This document shows positions 1-10,355 of a stretch of 64,000 nucleotides of DNA, one piece after another. A program made the position numbers and the translations under genes. The stretch spans positions 599,088-663,087 of the forward strand of contig BCIA01000005.1 in the NCBI GenBank assembly GCA_001599815.1, in the 5' to 3' direction. Numbering within the stretch: position 1 is the stretch's first letter; each line of letters starts with the position of its first letter. A model generated the notes under the pieces. That model was not told the DNA's origin. It searched no databases and saw only the letters and a list, made by a program, of their open reading frames with translations. The stretch is from Furcasterigmium furcatum. Its lineage: Eukaryota > Ascomycota > Sordariomycetes > Glomerellales > Plectosphaerellaceae.

Positions 1-2365
1 CGACTACGTTTCCTACTTCACCTCCAGCCAACTTGCCGGCGCAACCTGGGACCGCGGTCTGTTGTACCAGAGAGGCGCCGCCATCGCCGCTGAGGCCAAG
101 GCCAAGGGTGTCGATGTCCTCCTTGGCCCCTCCATCGGACCCATCGGACGTCATGCGGCCGGTGGGCGCAACTGGGAGGGCTTCTCCTCAGACCCTTACT
201 TGATGGGTATTGCCGTCGCCCAGACCGTCAAGGGTATCCAGGACCAAAAGGTCATCGCCAACGTCAAGCACTACATCGTCAACGAGCAAGGTACGTTCTC
301 ACCCAGTCTTTCTTGTATGCCCTATGCTCATCCAATCCTAGAAAACTTCCGCCAGGCTGGCGAGGCCCAAGGCTACGGTTTCGACATCGCCGAGGCCCTC
401 TCCTCCAACGTTGACGACAAGACCATGCACGAACTCTACCTCTGGCCCTTTGCTGACGCCATTCGTGCCGGTGCTGGCTCCATCATGTGCTCCTACCAGC
501 AGATCAACAACAGCTACGGCTGCCAGAACTCCTACCTCCTCAACGGCGTCCTGAAGGAGGAGCTTGGCTTCCAGGGCTTTGTGCTCTCAGACTGGCAGGC
601 GCAGCATTCCGGCGTTTCCAACGCGATGGCCGGTCTCGACATGTCCATGCCGGGCGACACGAGATTCAACACGGGAATTTCCTTTTGGGGCGCCAACTTG
701 ACCAATGCTGTTCTGAACGGAACCGTCCCGGAGTGGCGCATCGATGACATGGCCATGAGAATCATGGCAGCCTTCTTCAAGGTCGGCAACACACTCGAGG
801 AGGTCCCCGATATCAACTTCTCGTCCTGGACTCGCGACACCTACGGCCCCCTCCACTTTGCTGCCGACGAACGCTACCAGACCATCAACCAGCACATCGA
901 CGTCCGCGAGAAGCACGGAGACCTCATCCGCCGCATTGCGGCTCAGGGAACGGTCCTGCTCAAGAACGAGGGAGGGTTGCCTCTCAACAAGCCCAAATTC
1001 GTTGCTGTCATCGGAGAGGACGCCGGCGGCCGCGCTGTCGGACCTAATGGATGTCCTGACCAAGGTTGCAACCAGGGCACTCTGGCGGCCTCGTGGGGCT
1101 CTGGAACAGCGAGTTTCCCGTATCTCGTCACCCCTGACGCTGCTCTCCAGCGCCAGGCTCTTGATGATCGCTCTAGGTACGAGTCGATCCTGAGCAACTG
1201 GGAGTACGACCGAACCGAAGCACTCGTCAGCCAGGCGGACGCCACCGCCATAGTCTTTGTCAACGCCAACTCCGGTGAGGGTTACATTAATGTCGATGGG
1301 AACATGGGAGACCGCAAAAACTTGACTCTCTGGAACGGCGGCGACGAGCTGATCAAGCGAGTCGCGGCCAACAACCCCAACACCATCGTGGTCATCCACT
1401 CGGTTGGTGCGGTCATTCTCACCGAGTGGTATGACAACCCTAACATCACTGCCATTGTCTGGGCTGGGGTCCCCGGCCAAGAGTCCGGCAATGCTATCGC
1501 CGACATCCTCTACGGCCGTGTCAACCCTGGCGGCAAGACTCCCTTCACCTGGGGCCCGACGCCGGAGAGCTACGGCAACTCGGTCTTGTACGAGCCGAAC
1601 AACGGCAATGGTGCTCCGCAAGACGACTTCACCGAAGGTATCTTTATCGATTACAGGTGGTTCGATCGCGCGACTAAGGGCAGCGATGCCTCTTATGAGG
1701 AGGACAGCAATGCCCCCATTTACGAGTTCGGCTTTGGTCTGTCGTACACCACCTTCGAGTTCTCCGGCCTCAACATCCAGCGCCGCAACGCCCAGGATTA
1801 CCGCCCTACCACCGGCCAGACTGCCCCCGCGCCTCAGATTGGTGCCAACATCAGCACCGATTACGAGGACTATCTGTTCCCCCCTGGCTTCGAGCGTGTC
1901 GAGCAACACATCTACCCCTATCTCAACTCGACCGATCCCGAGGAGGCACTTGGCGACCCCTATTACGGCCAAGAAGCTGATGAGTTCCTCCCACCTGGAG
2001 CCCTGGATGGCTCTGCTCAGCCCAAGCTTCCTGCTGGGGGCGCTCCCGGAGGAAACCGCCAGCTGTGGGATGTCCTGTTCACCGTGTCAGCCACCATCAC
2101 CAACACCGGCTCCATCGTTGGTGATGAAGTCCCTCAGCTGTACGTGTCTTTGGGCGGCCCTGACGATCCGGTCCGCGTTCTCCGCGGCTTCGATCGCATC
2201 CGCATCGACCCCGGCGCTTCAGTCACGTTCCGTGCCGATCTGACACGCCGCGACCTGAGCAACTGGGACGTCACGACCCAGAACTGGGTCGTCAGCGATT
2301 ACGAGAAGACGGTCTACGTCGGAAACTCGTCTCGGAACCTTCCTCTCAGCGGCCGACTTGCTTAG
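1..2365 (+). CDS. GH3 beta-glucosidase, 5' end outside window
   Basis: This is the C-terminal 770 residues of a glycoside hydrolase family 3 beta-glucosidase, which releases glucose from cellobiose and cello-oligosaccharides. The frame is open from base 2. An in-phase intron at 291-341 (51 bases) splits NEQ from ENFRQAGEAQGYGF; the unspliced frame stays open, so it is easily overlooked. The catalytic nucleophile Asp is in GFVLSDW (codon 590-592). The (alpha/beta)6 sandwich follows, with KNEGGLPL and GQESGNAIADILYG, and then a C-terminal fibronectin type III-like domain (DEVPQLYVSLGGP, VLRGFDRI). A long insert near bases 1790-2060 is typical of secreted fungal BGL1-type enzymes. The signal peptide would lie left of the window. 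Family is certain; substrate preference is inferred. Confidence 0.95.
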   Translation, partial: DYVSYFTSSQLAGATWDRGLLYQRGAAIAAEAKAKGVDVLLGPSIGPIGRHAAGGRNWEGFSSDPYLMGIAVAQTVKGIQDQKVIANVKHYIVNEQGTFSPSLSCMPYAHPILENFRQAGEAQGYGFDIAEALSSNVDDKTMHELYLWPFADAIRAGAGSIMCSYQQINNSYGCQNSYLLNGVLKEELGFQGFVLSDWQAQHSGVSNAMAGLDMSMPGDTRFNTGISFWGANLTNAVLNGTVPEWRIDDMAMRIMAAFFKVGNTLEEVPDINFSSWTRDTYGPLHFAADERYQTINQHIDVREKHGDLIRRIAAQGTVLLKNEGGLPLNKPKFVAVIGEDAGGRAVGPNGCPDQGCNQGTLAASWGSGTASFPYLVTPDAALQRQALDDRSRYESILSNWEYDRTEALVSQADATAIVFVNANSGEGYINVDGNMGDRKNLTLWNGGDELIKRVAANNPNTIVVIHSVGAVILTEWYDNPNITAIVWAGVPGQESGNAIADILYGRVNPGGKTPFTWGPTPESYGNSVLYEPNNGNGAPQDDFTEGIFIDYRWFDRATKGSDASYEEDSNAPIYEFGFGLSYTTFEFSGLNIQRRNAQDYRPTTGQTAPAPQIGANISTDYEDYLFPPGFERVEQHIYPYLNSTDPEEALGDPYYGQEADEFLPPGALDGSAQPKLPAGGAPGGNRQLWDVLFTVSATITNTGSIVGDEVPQLYVSLGGPDDPVRVLRGFDRIRIDPGASVTFRADLTRRDLSNWDVTTQNWVVSDYEKTVYVGNSSRNLPLSGRLA

Positions 2366-2624
2366 GGATGCGGTCTGGGCCAATGCGAAGGAAGTCACCA
2401 CTGCGAGGATTCGTGTCAAGGAAAAGAGGATTGCAAGCCATTGTGCGAAGGGTCACACCTGCGAAGCAAGGAGCTGCCAGCGGCCTGGAGATATCAACGG
2501 CCATCCAGATGTAATCAGAAGGCCGGAATGACGGCCAATGTTGACGGGACGCCTTAGACGGACGGCCCCGAGATCGATGAAGGACCAGTTAATCCACGAA
2601 CCCGTCCAAAGTACAAGTTGGACC

Positions 2625-4252
2625 ATGCAATTTACAAGCCTGTTTCTCACATCCCTGGCCAAGCTGATTCTGCACCAGACCATGGACGGCGGGGGCCGTC
2701 GGGTAACCCCTGTGGCAGTTCTGAAGACACTCATGACACACCTGAGCCACAACCATTCAAGAATCCTTGTCCTCCGCATGACGACGAAGCATTTGCCAGA
2801 CAGTCAACCCGTGGCAAGGCGGACTGGCAGGCAGCTATCTCCGCAGCTGGCGATGGTAGACCCACGCATGTTCCCAATGAGCAGTCAGGGGGTCGAGAGG
2901 AGGCCGTCGTCAACAGTGACGCAGTGGACGACGATAACTGGAACGGCGATGACTGGGACGACGATGCCTGGGGCGATGACGACTGGACAGAGTCGCCTGA
3001 ACAAGAAGGCGGATGGGATGACTTTTCCTCAGGCGGCAGTCTTACTGATGAGCATGCGGACGGTCGGAGTATCCCATGGGACGAACCTGACTCCCTCGAA
3101 TGGCAGCAAGCTGAGGGTTCGGATAGCTATCCATCGTCACTGGATAATGACGACACAGACGACGGTCTGCTATGGTCTGAGCAAGATGTATCGGACGCTG
3201 ACCTCAAGAGCGACGATACAACAAACCCAGAGCATCCGGACGGGCGGGTGATTCCATGGGACGACCCTGATTTCCTTGCATGGAAGCATGGTGAGGATGT
3301 GAACAGGTATCCTGCATCACCGGAGGACAGAGACGAAGATGACCATCTGCCATGGTTTGGACAGGAAGCATCTGAGGGCGATTTTGCGAGCGGCCCCGTC
3401 ATGCCTTCAGAGCATCCTGACGGCAGGGTGATCCCATGGGACCATGTTCTTCCATGGACCCAGGCAGAGGACCAAGCTGCGGATGAGCACGAGATGTCTC
3501 TGGATGACAAAGACTCAACTTGGTTTCACGACGATTTAACGGCTGATTCCGGCTACGAGGATAAAGCACACGAGGAACACCCAGATGGTCGAGCGATACC
3601 ATGGGAAGAAGTACTGCACCAGCGCCCAGCCGAAGGGCACCTCGACAGGCATCAGGATATCTGGAGAGCTCCATGGAATGAAGAGGACCCGTGGCGCTCG
3701 AAGAACGATGAGGAATTTGACGCACACCTCGATGACAACGACGTCTTTCTCGACGAGTCGGACTCGATCTGGTGGGAAGACCCAGAGCATGACTCTTCAC
3801 ATACCGACCAAGATGACTCCTCATATCGGTCAGACGGACACGACTTAAGCCGCTGGGACTGGGCTGGCCATGATGAGGAGGGCAAAGTCCGGCCCTCCCA
3901 CAGTTCGACCAGTCCTGATCACGATGGAAACTCTGGGCCGGACGACGACAACTGGATTACTAGTGAGCATCCTGATGGCCGCGAAGTCTTTCTGGTGGAC
4001 GACGACATCAAGGGCATTGACGAAGATGAAGAAGGCGAACCTGATTATCGCCACGACTTGTCCGAGAAGCACGATAAGGGCCGCCAAATCTTTCGCGACA
4101 ACCGGGGTCGTGTATGGTTCGGAAATCTGGCCCATGACGATTTGAACCTCGACTGGAGCGATGCCGATCATACCGACGAGGATGGCTCTTATTTTGACAT
4201 TGAGGACGACATCGAGTTTGATGACGGCGATGACGGTTTCGAGTTTCCTTGA
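2625..4252 (+). CDS. Acidic Asp/Trp-rich repeat protein with EHPDGR-IPWD units
   Basis: I do not recognise this protein. The long frame ending at 4252 has no ATG until well inside it, so an upstream exon is needed. A good candidate is ATG 2625 (MQFTSLFLTSLAKLILHQ, weakly signal-peptide-like), joined by an intron at 2703-2761 (59 bases, GTAACC donor, CAAG acceptor) that restores the frame exactly. The model gives 522 residues. The product is very rich in Asp, Glu, Trp, His and Ser. It repeats a motif of the form EHPDGRxIPWD at about residues 123, 183, 243 and 298, with two degenerate copies at 428 and 461; the first three are exactly 60 residues apart. Cys is nearly absent and there is no Kex2-like KR at the repeat borders. 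It may be secreted or an intracellular acidic scaffold; the N-terminus is the uncertain part. Confidence 0.6.
3050..4100 (+). repeat. In-frame EHPDGR/IPWD coding repeats
   Basis: Repeat cores start at 3050, 3230, 3410 and 3575, with weaker copies at 3965 and 4064. The DNA core reads GAGCAT-CC-GA-GG followed by ATYCCATGGGA, so each strong copy contains an NcoI-like palindrome. Spacing of 180, 180 and 165 bases shows a 60-residue module that has been duplicated and then drifted. Confidence 0.85.
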
Positions 4253-4602
4253 AGCCTGGGGCGATCCGAGGAGAGAAACGCACCGGAGTCCAGCGTCCCG
4301 CAATGATTGACTCGCCCTACATACTTAGCAGTAGTGCTAGACATCAGCTTTAATTCGTCATTCTCTGATTCTCCGTGCTCTGGGTCCAGGGGAGGCTTCT
4401 GATGTGTTTGACCGTGTGAAGTGGTGACGAGAGACATGGCGCGGGATTTGTGCCATTGGCGGTGATGGACTTTCAGGAGGTGGTGGCCTCAGGCTGGTCT
4501 TTGTCTTCTCCGACTGGTCTCGGAGCTACGGCTTACCTTGTAAACCTTTCATCGAGAACTCCCAAAAACCAGGAAACTTCACTAATTCATCCTTAAGGCA
4601 AG
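4253..4602. other. Gene-free interval
   Basis: This interval holds the 3' flank of the acidic repeat gene and the leader and promoter of the DUF4396 gene. I see no other element in it. Confidence 0.6.
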
Positions 4603-5362
4603 ATGAACGTTCTCACCGCTGGCTCGCGAGCCGTCTCTCACGACTGTGTGTCCCTCGCGATGCGACTACGAGTGCGGCCATCGCTGCATGCCCGATCAGC
4701 GCCATTGGCCACCAACCGATACCGCTTCAGCCAGACACCAAGACGGGTGGAATGCACCCACTCGAAACCGACAGAGGGCAAGACGTGCGCGTCTGCTGGG
4801 GCGGCGCAGAAGCAAGGCTCCCAGCTGCCCCTGACATCGCGCGAGTTCTGGTCGTCGCGACCGACCTGGCGCCGCGCCGGCGTCAACACCCTTCGGTGTC
4901 TCGTGGGGTGCACGGCGGGCGACTTCTCCGCCATGTGGTATCTCCAGGCGTTCCACCCGGACCTTGGTGTTGGGGCGATCATGGCCCTGTCGAGTCAGTG
5001 AACCCCCGAACCCCCTCCCTTATCAGCGCTGGACGGGATGAGCTAACGTGGTCACGCGGGGTGCAGTGGCCTCTGGGCTCGCGACGTCCTTCACCCTCGA
5101 GACGGTCCTGCTCCGGCTCGGGCGCGACGCGCTCCCCTCGTGGCGGGAGGCGGCGAGGACGGCGGCCGGGATGAGCCTTCTGTCGATGATCACGATGGAG
5201 GCGGCGGAGAACATGGTGGACTGGCACCTCACGGGCGGCGTGGTGAGGCTCGATGATCCGTGGTTCTGGTTTGCGGCGACCGTAAGCCTGGGGGCCGGGT
5301 TTCTAGCGCCTCTGCCGTGGAACTACTTCAAGCTGCGGAGGCATGGCAAGGCCTGTCACTGA
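4603..5362 (+). CDS. DUF4396-family membrane protein
   Basis: There are two exons, 4603-4993 and 5067-5362, with an intron at 4994-5066 (GTCAGT donor, GCTAAC branch point, GTGCAG acceptor). The split codon rebuilds Met in IMALSMASGLATSF, and the product is 228 residues. The N-terminal ~75 residues are Arg/Ser-rich and resemble a mitochondrial presequence. The conserved DUF4396 core follows: CTAGDFSAMWYLQ, TSFTLETVLL, SMITMEAAENMVDWHLTGG and a last hydrophobic segment WFWFAATVSLGAGFLAPLPWNYFKL. About four membrane segments are visible. Conserved Asp, Glu and His in the helices would suit metal binding, but the family's biochemical role is not established as far as I know. Confidence 0.8.
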
Positions 5363-5876
5363 GCGTTGACCCGAGTCACGCGGTGCGTGTCTCCTGACCT
5401 GAGGGCGGCGGACCGTCCCGCCAGCTATGTACATTCTGGGCAAAGCCCGCCCGTTGTAAAACACCCTTTTCTGTCTTTGTCCCAGACCGTCGACCACTTG
5501 TTGGGACGAAGCTGGCTTATCACACGGCACATCCAGCCCGATTCATGCAGAGATAACGACCTGCGTTCGTCCTGTGGCCCCCGCGACCTAATCCAGGGGG
5601 TGCGATTCGTCAGCTGGCCTAAGACAGGGCGCTGCAGGTGTGTGTGTCGATCAAGGGTCAGGGGCCTCTTGGATCGCTGGAGCTTCACAAGGATGGGGGC
5701 GGGCAGCCCTGTGTTATCTGGGGTCTCGCCTGGGGTTCGGGTATCGGGCCAACATGCCATTCCAGGGATGTCCGACCCCTCGGGAACTTTTTTTCTTTCC
5801 TTTTCGTCCATGACTTTTTCGCGACGGCCAGCCTCTGCGCTGAGGAAATCCCTCCTTCTCGAGCGGTGCGCGAGAT
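5363..5876. other. Gene-free interval upstream of the hydrolase gene
   Basis: Open frames here lack any recognisable motif. A T/C-rich tract at 5788-5815 (TTTTTTTCTTTCCTTTTCG) is typical of a fungal promoter and leader just ahead of the hydrolase start at 5877. Confidence 0.55.
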
Positions 5877-8001
5877 ATGATGAGTCTCAAAAGCCAAGAG
5901 TGCCAGCCGCTGGTCCGACAGGGCCGCGGCCGCAAGACCAGGAGCAGGGTCCCTGTAGCAGTTGGGCTGGCGCTGCTCACTGCCGCGGCGCTCACGTCGC
6001 ATTCTCATCCCGGCTTTCTGAGCTTCGGATGGCGCAGTGATAGTGTCCACTCAACACGGCTCAGGTCAGGCTGGAGTTGGTCAACTGTGAGCGATCCCTG
6101 ACAATGTTGTAGACCAAAGCTCACGGCTTCTAGATCGAGCCGAGCAGGACGTTGGTCTGGCACGAATGCTTCGAGGATGGCGGGTATGATTGTGCGAGGC
6201 TCGACGCAAGTCATCCCTGAAATCTCTCTGCACTGAGCCGCCCATGCTTACACTCGTCAGGTCCCGATGGACTGGCAGGAACCGAACGACGAGCAGAGGG
6301 TCATCCTGGCCATCACTCGTCTGAGGGCCACGAACACGGACGACTACCGTGGGCCGGTCATATTCAATCCTGGGGTGAGTACCGAGAACGGGATCGACCC
6401 GGCCAGCCATCGGAACTCACGCATGAATAGGGCCCGGGAGGATCCGGAGTATTTGCTCTGAGAGACCGTGGTAGGTATCTGCAGAGCATCGTAGGCGACA
6501 ACCATGTAAGCTGTCTCCGCGGCCCCAAATCATTCACCTCCTCCTGACCGGTATATTAGGACATCATCAGCTTTGATCCACGAGGAGGTGAGCACCGGCC
6601 CATCCCCCAGAATCACGTTCATTCTAATGTCCCCAGTCGGTGCGTCGACACCAAGGCACCAATGTTTCCAGTCCTGGCTAGATGAACGAACCTGGAATCT
6701 CCAGGACCCAGGCGTCATCGGTTCGCACTCCCACGTCATATCCGAGCTCTACGCGCGAAGCGTGGGGTACTCCAGGTCATGCGAGATTGCCATGGAACGG
6801 ACCGGCCTGCTTGAGCACTCCGGCTCCGTCCCCATTGCCCGGGACATGCTGGAAATAGTCAACCAGATGGGCCACGATCAGCTCCTCCGGTACTGGGGCT
6901 TCAGCTGGGGAACCATTCTCGGGGGCATGTTCGCAGCGCAGTACCCTGACAAGGTCGAGAGGCTTGTCAGCGATGGCAACGTCGACTACCGCGAGTGGTT
7001 CCGCTCTGAGCACCGGAACTTCCTCCATGATACCGAGAAGGTGGTGCAGGCCTTCTACGACTCCTGCCACGAGGCCGGCCCGGAGAAGTGTGCCTTGCAC
7101 GCCGCAACCCCTGCCGCGATCAAAGAGCGGCTGGATGCCCTCTTTGAGCTTTTGAAGGAGAAGCCGGCCGTAGTCCTGCCAATAGAAGGCGCCGCAGGTC
7201 CCTCGATGCCGATGCTCGTCACTCATTCGAAGCTCAAGCAGCTGCTGATGTCGGCGCTCTACCAGCCGCTGGCCCAGTTCGCCAACTTCGCGACCATTGC
7301 CGCCGCTCTCGAGCAGGGCGATGGCATGCCATTCTACGAACATTACCACCCCCGCCGAGACGACGAGGAGTCAGCCCCATCCAAGCCCCTTTGCAGTGCC
7401 CCTTCGGTGACGCCTCTCGATCCCTGGCCCGACTTCATCGAGGGCACGAGCGACGCCTTCCCGGCGATCCGGTGCTCCGACCACAACCCCGCGCTCTTCC
7501 GCAACGCGACCGTCGACGACATCGCGCGCGAGGCAGACGAGCTGATGCGCTGGAGCCCCTCGACCGGCGCCCTCAGCGCGCTGCACTCGCTCAAGTGCGT
7601 CGGGCGGACGACGGAGCCCAAGTGGACGTTTGAGGGGGAGTTCGGCGGCGAGACGCGGCACCCGATCCTGTTCCTGGCGAACATGGCGGATAACATCACG
7701 CCGCTCATCAGCGCGAGGAACAACTCGGCCGGGTTCCCGGGGTCGGTGGTGCTGACGCAGCGATCATACGGGGTGAGTTTGCCTCGGCGTGCTTAGGTAC
7801 CTGGACGTGGACTGACTTTGTGAGCAGCATACTTCCCTCGCTGCGCCGTCGGATTGCACGAAGGGGCATGTTCGGCGATACTTCCAGGATGGGACTTTGC
7901 CTGATCCCGACACGGAGTGTGACGGTCCCTGGGAGCCTTTTGAGCGGAATCTTGGAAAGGAGGCCGAGATCTTTCGGGTCCCGAGATGGGACGGGGTGTA
8001 G
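5877..8001 (+). CDS. Alpha/beta hydrolase with TAP-like C-terminal domain
   Basis: I resolve seven exons: 5877-6086, 6134-6205, 6261-6374, 6431-6505, 6560-6587, 6637-7772 and 7828-8001. They sum to 603 codons (602 residues). Introns are 47-56 bases; the second (6206-6260) starts with GCAAGT, a GC-AG intron. The N-terminus has a basic stretch and a hydrophobic segment (VPVAVGLALLTAAALT) that could be a signal peptide or membrane anchor. Family landmarks are CARLDVPMDW, the oxyanion-region FNPGGPGGSG, DIISFDPRGVGAS, the nucleophile elbow GFSWGT (Ser256) and a C-terminal TAP-like region with NMADNITPL and a late His after SYG. Such enzymes are tripeptidyl/prolyl aminopeptidase-like hydrolases or related esterases; the substrate cannot be read from the sequence. 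A second Met one codon in (5880) is an equally good start. Confidence 0.88.
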
Positions 8002-8280
8002 TGGTAGCATCATGGGAGTCTGGGATGGACAGCGTGTTTACGATGTTTGATACCTGTGAGTAGACAGCTTGTTGAACAACCTCGCCCGTGTGCTACACAG
8101 TCGCCATTTTTGCCATGGAAACTCGTTTCAATTGACTCATATCCAGTCATCCATCACCCCCTTTTTGTGCCCGTCCTCCCGGTACCCCGTCCAAGTGACC
8201 ACTTCATACCATCTCGTCCATCACTTCTTCCGATTCTTCAAGCTCAGCACCCTTCCTCCGGGCCCCCGCCCACGACGGGC

Positions 8281-9285
8281 TCAATGTCGATTCCGTACCG
8301 TCTGGTCGTTGCTCGTAGGGGTACGCTGCCTCTTCGGGGCCCTACTGTTGTACAACGAGCTGTCGTCGCCCTCCCTGTCCTTCGCGGTCCTGTCTCGCGC
8401 ACCGCCCGCGCCCTGTCCGTGGCTCTGCGCCTGGTACCCGTCGACCGACTCCTGGCCCGAGATATCCACGTCCACGCCCTTGTTCCCGACAAAGATAGGG
8501 CGGCGGTCGGCGTGCGCTCCTCCCACGTCCTCGTCGAACCGCGGCGCGGCCGGCTTCTCGCCCCGGCCGAGCAGCCACGCCTCCGTCGCCTTGTCGCCGC
8601 ACGTGACCCTGTTCCGGAGGATCTTGTTGGCGTACGCCTCCATCATGTAGAAGTACTCGTGGCTGACGCAGGCGTCCATGATGGACGCGCGCTCGCGGCC
8701 CTCGGTGCGCTCGATGAGGGAGTAGAAGAGCGGCACGTCCTCGGCGCGCATCTTGGGCGTGCCGGCGTCGCAGACCCTCTGGGCCGCGACGCGGGCGAAG
8801 GCGTACTGCAGGCTGGCGGGCAGCGCGGCGGAGGGGGCGAAGCCGAGGGCGAGCATCCAGACGAAGATCTGCGGGGAGACGGTCTTGGCGATGGCGTTGC
8901 GGAGGGCGGTCTCGGCGGCGTCCTGTTTGTAGCGGGCGATGAGGGTGTCGACGGCCGAGGCCTGGGAGGAGGAGGAGGAGGAGGATGAATCCGGCCGCGA
9001 CTTGTTGCCCGGGCTCGCCGGGCAGCCGATGTAGGAGACGAGGGGCTGGTCGGGGGAGGAGAGGAGGTATTGGGTTGCGTTGACGGCGGACGCGATGACG
9101 GCGAGCTGTGCCTCCCAGGCGGCCAGGTTCTTGGGATCGTTGAGGACAATGAGCTCGGAGGAGGAAGAGGAGGAGGATGAGGCGCCGTTGATGGCGGAGC
9201 CCGTTGTCGTCATGATGGCATGTGGTGCGAGGAGCGTTGAGGTGAAAGAAGGGGACGGGCCGGATATGGTGGTGAAGGTACCCAT
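8281..9285 (-). CDS. Unknown protein with poly-Ser tracts
   Basis: This is an intron-free frame of 334 residues if translation starts at MGTFTTISGPS (9285); starts at 9501 or 9213 are also possible. The visible parts are two serine runs (about eight residues each), a helical middle with LNDPKNLAAWEAQLAVIASAVNATQYLL and IFVWMLALGFAPSAAL, a conserved-looking block EDVPLFYSLIERTEGRERASIMDACVSH, and a charged disordered tail. The opening of the folded part vaguely recalls Ty1/Copia Gag-like fungal proteins (a residue pattern N-x-x-x-W near the start), so a domesticated Gag is possible, but I cannot support that by sequence alone. It is convergent with the upstream hydrolase (279 bases between stops). 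Confidence 0.55.
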   Translation of the reverse strand: MGTFTTISGPSPSFTSTLLAPHAIMTTTGSAINGASSSSSSSSELIVLNDPKNLAAWEAQLAVIASAVNATQYLLSSPDQPLVSYIGCPASPGNKSRPDSSSSSSSSQASAVDTLIARYKQDAAETALRNAIAKTVSPQIFVWMLALGFAPSAALPASLQYAFARVAAQRVCDAGTPKMRAEDVPLFYSLIERTEGRERASIMDACVSHEYFYMMEAYANKILRNRVTCGDKATEAWLLGRGEKPAAPRFDEDVGGAHADRRPIFVGNKGVDVDISGQESVDGYQAQSHGQGAGGARDRTAKDREGDDSSLYNSRAPKRQRTPTSNDQTVRNRH

Positions 9286-9433
9286 GGTGGATGACTCGCT
9301 TCGACGGAGGCCGCGTTTCGAAGAAGGGATGGAGAAGGCAAACAGAGGCACGCTATGGGGAGGACGGGGGTACATGCCAGATAAGCAGCACTGGCAAGAC
9401 CCGGGAGGTTGGTTCAGACCTTGCAGACCCGAT

Positions 9434-9457
9434 GGATGTCTTCTAGGATGTCTTCTA
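9434..9457. repeat. Tandem 12-base duplication
   Basis: GGATGTCTTCTA occurs twice head to tail at 9434-9445 and 9446-9457. It lies in the leader region of the poly-Ser gene, inside the optional N-terminal extension. Confidence 0.9.
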
Positions 9458-9704
9458 GAAGTAGTCAGGGCCAGAGTATGAAGCAAGTGTCCGTAGTTCA
9501 CCTCCTCCAGCTGTATTTCGATGCCTCACCGCAAGAGTTGTGAGCTTGATATGCGATACATGAGATCCTCCAAGAGGCGTTCAGATGTCAACTCTCCAGG
9601 GTTGAAGGTCTAATCCAGACCGACATCCCAAAGTCACGTCTGATCAGACATCCAAGATCTTGGAATGGACGTTTGCGAGCTGGCTCGAGTTGTTGAAATT
9701 TGTC

Positions 9705-9734
9705 GTTGATTGCAGACAAGTTGATTGCAGACAA
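9705..9734. repeat. Tandem 15-base duplication
   Basis: GTTGATTGCAGACAA occurs twice, perfect and adjacent, at 9705-9719 and 9720-9734, and is followed by a further GTTG. It looks like a recent slippage or repair duplication in non-coding DNA. Confidence 0.9.
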
Positions 9735-10355
9735 GTTGCTGGGGCCCTTCAAGCAAACGGAGCGTCGCAAAGCTGTTGTTGCTGCGCCCGAGAGGGGAGA
9801 GACGGAATCCGGACGACTGCAGGCGGCAGGGATGCTGCCAAATTGGCTCATGATGGGCGCCCCTCATATCTGTTGTAGAATGTGAGGGCTGACAATGTGC
9901 CCTCCTCTGGGCGCTGGGTTGGTTCTCTGATACACTGAACCAAGCAGTTGAGCATCCAGTCCGTGGTTCGAATGTCATGGAAAGAAGATCTGGCTTGTAG
10001 GACGTGGCGCCATGTTTCCCCGCAACGTGTCAGACCTGCGATGGCGGGATGGCCAGGATGATGCGGTTGAGTGCTACCGGTCTGCGGAAGGCTGCAGTTC
10101 GGCGCCCATGGTCACGGCTGGGCAGGGCGACACATCATTCACGGAGGAGCCCAGCATGGCAGCCATATGACAACCCAGTGAGTTCAATCGCCTTCCATGA
10201 CGGAATTTTATCTGTTGGCTCGTCGATCACCTAACATAGAGACCGAACGGGCTCTGAATAGCAAACGACTGACAGTGCCAGGGTACAGAAAACAGACATA
10301 TGACGGGCCCATGGCACACGCTTCCGTGATTCCCACTCCCAGCCATGGATCTATT

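Larger units (their letters stand above)
9286..10355. other. Gene-free interval with short tandem duplications
   Basis: Apart from the leader of the poly-Ser gene and two short direct duplications listed separately, I see no gene. Near 9965 a GGTTCGAAT string resembles a tRNA B box but no cloverleaf forms around it. Confidence 0.55.

Noticed and set aside
587..1972. 461-codon open frame on the minus strand across the GH3 gene
   Set aside because: It mirrors the codon pattern of a GC-rich gene on the other strand, has no domain of its own and lacks a promoter or splice context.
2625..4252. Repeat protein as a dikaritin-type RiPP or Kex2-processed repeat precursor
   Set aside because: The repeats are not bounded by KR, RR or similar dibasic sites, no short core peptide recurs exactly, and no UstY-like (DUF3328) or oxidase gene is nearby.
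9955..10000. tRNA-like B box (GGTTCGAAT)
   Set aside because: No A box at the right distance and no acceptor or anticodon stems can be formed around it.
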